From an uncultured Chloroflexus sp. (GTDB lineage Bacteria > Chloroflexota > Chloroflexia > Chloroflexales > Chloroflexaceae), in contig NZ_CALFBQ010000007.1 of the NCBI RefSeq assembly GCF_937951745.1, positions 1 to 64,000 on the forward strand: DNA of 64,000 nucleotides, read 5' to 3'. The notes under the pieces were generated by a model. It was given only the letters and a program-made list of their open reading frames with translations. It was not told the DNA's origin and ran no database searches. A program made the translations under genes and the position numbers. How positions within the stretch are numbered: position 1 is the first letter of the stretch; every line of letters starts with the position of its first letter. Below, piece by piece: positions 59,652 to 64,000 of the stretch.

Positions 59652-61967
59652 ATGAATACAATGGGAGAAGCGCGCAACGGGATGCGCTGGATCCGGGTTG
59701 ATTTGCATCTACACACGCCTGCGTCTGAGGATTACGCCGAACCAAACGTTTCTTACCTTGATATACTACAGGAAGCTGAGCGGCGCGGTCTTGAAATCAT
59801 TGCCTTTACCGATCACAATACCGTCGCCGGCTACGAGCAGTTCCAACGCGAAATTGAGTTTCTAACCACGCTCGAAAAGGCAGGGCGGCTCACTAGTGAG
59901 GAAGAGGCGCGGTTGGCCGAGTACCGCCGGTTGCTCGACAAGATTATGGTATTGCCCGGCTTTGAATTTACGTCCCATTTTGGCGCTCACATTATCGGCA
60001 TTTTTCCGCCCAACCGTCCGCTGAGTCTGATTGAGGCTACCCTGCTCCAACTCGGCATTCCCGCCGAGTTGCTGAAGGGTGGGGTGTGTAGTGTGGCCAA
60101 TACCCGCCATGTCACCGAAGCCTACGAGATTATTCATCGCGCCGGCGGTATTGTGATCGCTGCCCATGCCAATGGCCCTAATGGCGTGATTACCGAGACC
60201 TTGCGCATGGGTACAAGCGGTCAAGCGCGGGTGGCGGTGACGCAAAGCCCCTACCTCCACGCGCTAGAATTTATCAATTTCTACACCGATCACGAGAAGT
60301 TCACTTCGCCCGGCTTCTACAACGGCAAGACCGAGCACTATGAGCGCCGCATGTTCTGCATCCAAGGCAGTGATGCCCATCGTCTGCGCCGCTTGGCCGA
60401 GGCTGACGCACAAGCGACTCATCGCCACGGCATCGGCGATCGCTATTTCGAGGCGCTCTTGCCTGATCGTAGTTTCGAGGCGCTCAAGGCGCTCTTTTCT
60501 AGCCAAGACTTTGACCGGGTGCGCGTGCCCAAGCGCGATCAGAAGCAGTGGTCGCTCGATGTTGCCCGTTTCAGCGGTAGCACTGATCGCCAATTGCTGC
60601 GCGCGGTGGCCGATCCATCCGCAGCGGCGGCGCTCTGGCCCGATGTGGCGGCGTTGGCGAATATCGGCGGCGGGGTGCTGATCGTGGGCTGCGATCCCGG
60701 CGGCAAGGTGATCGGGGTGGAACGGCCTGACCAGATTACCGAGGCACTGCGCCAGAGTGTGGTGGATAATCTAATCCCTGCCCCCTATTTGTCATTCGAG
60801 CTGATGCACTATGAAGGCCGTGATGTGATCCGGGTCGAGGTGAAGGCGCATGAGCCGCCGCCGTATGTTGGCAGCAACGGCACGGTGTATGTCCGCCGCG
60901 ATAGCGAGACGGTGGCCGCTAACCGCAGCGAGATTATCCAGCTTTGCCGGCAGGCGATTGCCGCTGGTGAGCCGTCGCCACTCGAGAATGGCGAGACGCT
61001 CGAATTGCCCCGCTCTGGCGTCGAAATTGTCGGCAGTCAGCGCCGCGGTGGGACGTGGGTTTACGAGGTGCGCGATCTGCGCACGACTGCCGGCGTGACT
61101 CGCGACCGCGCGCAGGGGTTGTGGGCTTATGCGATTGGCCGTCACGAAGATTTGCGCGATGGCCGGATCGATTTGCACAGCCAAGTGCGCTGGCGTGGCC
61201 GGCTTGGCCTCTGGCGCGCCTACCGGCAGGGTTCGCGCGTGAAGTACGATCTGGTGCATCGCGACCAGAATGGTGTGATCGACCATATCTTCTACGGCGT
61301 GAGCGATTGGGGGCTGGGTGAAGCGTGGATGAGCCTGCTCACCGAGGCCGGTACTCGCGTCGAGACCGATACCGCCGATTTCGATCAGGAAGAGACGGTG
61401 GAAGCGCCGCCGCCGCCGTCTGAAATCGAGACGTGGGGTGAACGCCGCATCCGCTGGCGCGGCAGAGGTGGTTTGGTGCGAATTTCGCTCGATAACGATG
61501 GCCAGCCCCGCTTCGATCTGGTGATGAAGGATAAAGAGAGTGGCGCGGTGCAAGAGTATAACAATGTGCCCCGCGAGAAGCTCTCTGACGCATGGCTGGC
61601 GCTAATCCGGGTCGCTCGCCCTCGCACCGGCATCGAGGTCGTGAGCGCCACGCGCAATGAAGAGGGTGAGTGGCTGTACGTCTTCCGTAATTTGCGCACT
61701 GGTGATGTCAGCAGCGCACCATGGCGCTTGCAAGACATCGAACCCGGCACGGTGCGCGAGTATGCGGCTCGCATGTACCACCAAGATATGCCGCTCGACC
61801 AAGAAAAGGTGCGCTGGTGGGGCAATATTGGGTATCTGCGCCCGATGCGCTCGCAGGTCGATTTGGTCTATGTTGACGAGCAGGGAGTGACTCACGTCTA
61901 CTACGCTGCTCGCCGCGATGAGTTGACCGGTGAGTGGCGTGAGTTGCTGCAATTGTACGATGAGTGA
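59652..61967 (+). CDS. PHP phosphoesterase-AlbA_2 (Schlafen-like) fusion protein with repeated C-terminal domain
   Basis: A 771-residue fusion. The N-terminal PHP domain keeps metal motifs: DLHLHTPASEDY (H19, H21), FTDHNTVAGY (D54-H55), LPGFEFTSHFGAHI, AAHANGPNG and QGSDAHRLRR near 238. An AlbA_2 domain follows (about 295-440): ANIGGGVLIVGCDPGG, DVIRVEVKA and GTVYVRRDSET are its landmarks. This domain binds nucleic acid in Schlafen-like and defence proteins. The remaining 330 residues contain three copies of a unit with (V/I)RW-x-G-x2-G (near 512, 599 and 720) and two copies of an upstream segment (EIVGSQRRGGTWVYEVRDLRT, EVVSATRNEEGEWLYVFRNLRT). I do not recognise that unit. It may bind a ligand or mediate assembly. 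Start choices at 59661 and 59682 are possible. Confidence 0.85.
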   Translation: MNTMGEARNGMRWIRVDLHLHTPASEDYAEPNVSYLDILQEAERRGLEIIAFTDHNTVAGYEQFQREIEFLTTLEKAGRLTSEEEARLAEYRRLLDKIMVLPGFEFTSHFGAHIIGIFPPNRPLSLIEATLLQLGIPAELLKGGVCSVANTRHVTEAYEIIHRAGGIVIAAHANGPNGVITETLRMGTSGQARVAVTQSPYLHALEFINFYTDHEKFTSPGFYNGKTEHYERRMFCIQGSDAHRLRRLAEADAQATHRHGIGDRYFEALLPDRSFEALKALFSSQDFDRVRVPKRDQKQWSLDVARFSGSTDRQLLRAVADPSAAAALWPDVAALANIGGGVLIVGCDPGGKVIGVERPDQITEALRQSVVDNLIPAPYLSFELMHYEGRDVIRVEVKAHEPPPYVGSNGTVYVRRDSETVAANRSEIIQLCRQAIAAGEPSPLENGETLELPRSGVEIVGSQRRGGTWVYEVRDLRTTAGVTRDRAQGLWAYAIGRHEDLRDGRIDLHSQVRWRGRLGLWRAYRQGSRVKYDLVHRDQNGVIDHIFYGVSDWGLGEAWMSLLTEAGTRVETDTADFDQEETVEAPPPPSEIETWGERRIRWRGRGGLVRISLDNDGQPRFDLVMKDKESGAVQEYNNVPREKLSDAWLALIRVARPRTGIEVVSATRNEEGEWLYVFRNLRTGDVSSAPWRLQDIEPGTVREYAARMYHQDMPLDQEKVRWWGNIGYLRPMRSQVDLVYVDEQGVTHVYYAARRDELTGEWRELLQLYDE

Positions 61968-62100
61968 TCAGGGACGACCGATTGGTTGCTCCTTCCTACG
62001 ACTCAGTAGATGGCGTTTCACCCTTCCGTTTCATGATCAGGGGCGACAAGTCTGTCGCCCCTTCCTACACTTCACCAGATGTCGTGCCACTCTTCCGTTT
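61966..62100. repeat. tandem 66-bp imperfect duplication of a gene end plus hairpin
   Basis: 61966-62031 and 62035-62100 align over 66 bp without gaps. Each starts GATCAGGG, continues CCTTCCTACNACT, and ends TTCCGTTT. The second copy encodes the last residues of the DICT-STAS gene and its stop; the first is a decayed version with its stop in register. Confidence 0.75.
62040..62061. terminator. hairpin shared by the PHP-AlbA_2 and DICT-STAS genes
   Basis: GGGGCGACA (62040-62048) pairs perfectly with TGTCGCCCC (62053-62061), loop AGTC. It lies between convergent genes, with a weak TTCCT tail on the plus strand. Confidence 0.6.
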
Positions 62101-63162
62101 GCGGCAAATTTCAAGCCCCAGTACCCCAAGCGCTGCCTCTATCCCTTCCCGAAGGTTGTTCTTGGTGGTGACGTCGGCGAGATCAATGCCAAGATTGACC
62201 ATCGTCTGCGCCACTGATGCATGAATGCCGGTAAGGATGATCTGTGCTCCAAGCAGGCGGGCAGCACGGATCGCTTGCAGTAGGTAATTTGTGACTGCTG
62301 TGTCAACAATTGGCACGCCGGTAATGTCGATAATCGCAACATCAGCCGCTTGCTCGGCAATGCCGGTCAGGAGCTGTTCCATTATTCGTTGAGCACGTTG
62401 TGAGTCAATACTGCCAATGAGGGGTAAGAGAAGAACGCCTTTAAGCAGTGGTATTACTGGCACTCCTAGTTGCGCGATGGTTTCTTCTAATGTGCGTTGC
62501 CGTTCGTTGAGCTGCTGTAGCTCAATCAGTAGTTGACGCTGCTGATTGTAGCGCCGTTGCATGTGTTCCATTAGCGCACCTACAATTTGGGTGAGGTAGG
62601 GGCCTTGCGGCGAGCGAGGTGGAAAGTTCTGCCGTGCTTGGCGGAGTTCGGCTGCTCGATCAGGTCGATAACGTTCAACGGTCGTCATCAGTATATCGAT
62701 AACTTTCTCAACAACTTCCGGCTGGAACGTAAGAATGGTTTCAAATGTGCGATCACCTTCGTTATCCACCGCTAGTTGATTGTCAAGCCCACAAAGAACT
62801 GCACAAAAATATTCAGTTAACACGAGAACAAACCATTCTTGTCTGAGCGGATCACTTGGTTCGAGGGTGACGGCGATATGTTTTTCTTCGGGTATGGGTG
62901 GAGTGCCACCGGCAAAAATGCAGATTGAACTGGCAATGTGGGCTAATTCAAGGTAGCGTTGTGTTTCTTTCCGCCAGTGGCTGCTCTCTTGAAATCCGGT
63001 GAAGATGACGCTTGGTAATTTGTTGCGTAGCACACAGTCTTCTAAGGTGTGACTAAGATCAACTAACGTCGTTTTCGTTGCTGTGAACGGTGGGACATCT
63101 GGCGCTATCGCTTCTTGAATAATACGGTAGAGAGAGGGTAGTCTAGTTGATGCATTGCTCAT
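62065..63162 (-). CDS. DICT-STAS protein (RsbR-like signalling)
   Basis: A 365-residue signalling protein starting at an ATG with AGGAG at 7 nt. The N-terminal half looks like a DICT sensor domain: LSHTLEDCVL near 35, VIFTGFQESSHWRKETQRYLEL, ICIFAGG. A coiled-coil linker (HMQRRYNQQRQLLIELQQLNERQR) leads to a C-terminal STAS domain from about 235: VPVIPLLKGVLLLPLIG, QRIMEQLLTGI, and the site DITGVPIVDTAVTNYLLQAI. The residue in place of the phosphorylated serine/threonine in RsbR-type STAS is near IVDTAV (threonine). No kinase is adjacent. The last residues derive from a tandem duplication. It is likely part of a partner-switching or stressosome-like pathway. Confidence 0.85.
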   Translation of the reverse strand: MSNASTRLPSLYRIIQEAIAPDVPPFTATKTTLVDLSHTLEDCVLRNKLPSVIFTGFQESSHWRKETQRYLELAHIASSICIFAGGTPPIPEEKHIAVTLEPSDPLRQEWFVLVLTEYFCAVLCGLDNQLAVDNEGDRTFETILTFQPEVVEKVIDILMTTVERYRPDRAAELRQARQNFPPRSPQGPYLTQIVGALMEHMQRRYNQQRQLLIELQQLNERQRTLEETIAQLGVPVIPLLKGVLLLPLIGSIDSQRAQRIMEQLLTGIAEQAADVAIIDITGVPIVDTAVTNYLLQAIRAARLLGAQIILTGIHASVAQTMVNLGIDLADVTTKNNLREGIEAALGVLGLEICRKRKSGTTSGEV

Positions 63163-63443
63163 TCTACTGCTCCTACGTAGTCTTTTTTATTTTTGTGTGG
63201 GTTAAACAGTACCATGTTCTCTCTCAGTCTGCTAACAAGTATGATTGTGTTTCGTTAGAGCAATGACCTTTATTCGTCCGATAAGTAGTTGTTGGTAACC
63301 CTAACGCATGGGTAAAGGGATAACCGTTTGGATCACGGCTACTATCACAAAGTGCGAGCCGATACTTGTCCGATCATCCGAGCGCAGATGCTCTATGCTT
63401 GCTTGTTCAGGTTTTGGTGTGGCGAGTCAGGGGTGTTCTGATC
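63163..63443. other. 280-bp gap with no supported gene
   Basis: I see no gene, repeat or strong promoter here; the segment 63180-63260 is moderately AT-rich and upstream of the DICT-STAS gene, so its promoter should be there. Confidence 0.5.
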
Positions 63444-64000
63444 TTACTCAGCATACTTCTCGCTGATATACACCACCCGCGGCGCATCATCTGTTGCCGG
63501 CGTCCATTGCGGGGTGAGGCGCATAACCAAACGTAATCCACCGGCAGCGAGTGCTGCGGCGATCTGAGCGTCACTCCATGGCCGTTCGCAGTGGGTCTCT
63601 TCCCCGCGCCACCACCGCTCCCCGCGCCGCTGAAACCAGACGAACCGGCCATACGCACGTTGCTGGTGCTCATCGAAGTGCAGTCGGTTGACAACGAGCA
63701 GATCGCGCCCGTCGAAGAGCACCTGATCGTATTCATGCCACGTGCGAAAACCGGCGAGGGTGTTGAGGTCGAAGATGAATTGCCCACCGGGACGCAGCAA
63801 TCGGCCTACTGCCCGGCAGACCTTGGCTAGATCATCATCATCGGTGAGATGGTTAAGGCTGTCAAAGAGGCTGGTGCAGAGGTCGAAACTGCCCGGCGGC
63901 AACCGCGGGTCGTCCGGCAATGCGCGGATGTCAGCCTCGATCCATTCGATCGCCAACCTGCGCTGGTGTGCCTGCTCGCGGGCGATGGCCAGCATAGCCG
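63444..64000 (-). CDS. class I SAM-dependent methyltransferase, 5' end beyond the window
   Basis: The frame is open to the window edge, where it reads AMLAIAREQAHQ, the second-strand helix after a Rossmann motif that must lie outside. The visible part has IEADIRALPD with its acidic residue binding the adenine, FDLCTSLFDSLNHL (post-motif), VGRLLRPGGQFIFDLNT and a C-terminal beta-rich region with RVVYISEKYAE. The family is the methyltransferase domain 11/25 type acting on small molecules. The substrate is not predictable, and about 40-60 N-terminal residues are missing. Confidence 0.85.
   Translation of the reverse strand, partial: AMLAIAREQAHQRRLAIEWIEADIRALPDDPRLPPGSFDLCTSLFDSLNHLTDDDDLAKVCRAVGRLLRPGGQFIFDLNTLAGFRTWHEYDQVLFDGRDLLVVNRLHFDEHQQRAYGRFVWFQRRGERWWRGEETHCERPWSDAQIAAALAAGGLRLVMRLTPQWTPATDDAPRVVYISEKYAE

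Noticed and set aside
1-64000. tRNA, rRNA or insertion sequence
   Set aside because: No tRNA-like arm sequences (GGTTCGA) in the gaps that I read, and no transposase motif or terminal inverted repeats were found.

Overview
The window is GC-rich DNA dense with genes. It most resembles a chromosome segment of a Chloroflexota bacterium close to Chloroflexus. The grounds are the gene repertoire (GAF-rich histidine kinases, a DICT-STAS protein, FtsX/MacB exporters, a hutUIH catabolic set) and intergenic regions full of short dispersed repeats. The taxonomic placement is inference; no rRNA or tRNA gene is present to confirm it.

Layout. Positions 1-3139 (minus) hold a gamma-glutamyltransferase-like gene followed by an acyl-CoA ligase of the oxalate-CoA ligase type, cut by the window edge. 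A bifunctional Rel (p)ppGpp enzyme follows, divergently transcribed from a consensus-like promoter with a terminator-like hairpin in its leader, then mutY and a hybrid histidine kinase. Positions 9673-12334 (minus) form an operon of a membrane protein, a winged-helix regulator with an apparently frameshifted start, and a two-component ABC exporter. Next come a zinc-ribbon membrane protein, a histidinol-phosphate aminotransferase gene interrupted by an in-frame TAG, a GAF/PAS histidine kinase coupled to a nucleotide-sugar epimerase, and a MarR regulator with an efflux adaptor and a MacB-like permease. purB and a small ferredoxin-like gene read the other way. Positions 25090-31920 (minus) look like one operon: guaA, cmk, a duplicated PH-domain membrane protein, a large membrane protein and an ABC ATPase.

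Positions 32032-38135 (minus) hold a lone CBM48 protein, a diguanylate cyclase, ilvE, an MFS transporter and a THUMP-like methyltransferase. A lipoprotein metallopeptidase, a metallo-beta-lactamase-fold hydrolase and the histidine-utilisation genes hutU, hutI and hutH follow on plus. A nucleotidyltransferase/HEPN toxin-antitoxin-like pair (45628-46355) is broken by frameshifts in both genes. Positions 46392-51016 (minus) form an operon of a radical-SAM-fold protein lacking its cluster cysteines, a U32 family protein and an M29-like aminopeptidase lacking most metal ligands. lepB, a glycosyltransferase, tatA and a coupled obg, S10 peptidase and alpha/beta hydrolase operon follow. The right end has a tyrosine recombinase, about 1 kb without genes, a PHP-AlbA_2 fusion protein with a repeated C-terminus, a DICT-STAS protein and a methyltransferase cut by the window edge.

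The strongest candidates for something undescribed are the PHP-AlbA_2 fusion beside the recombinase and the operon pairing two apparently catalytically dead enzymes with a U32 protein. The clearest sequence-level anomalies are the hisC nonsense codon, the frameshifted regulator start, the decayed MNT-HEPN pair and the terminator-like hairpin in the rel leader. All family assignments were made by eye from motifs.
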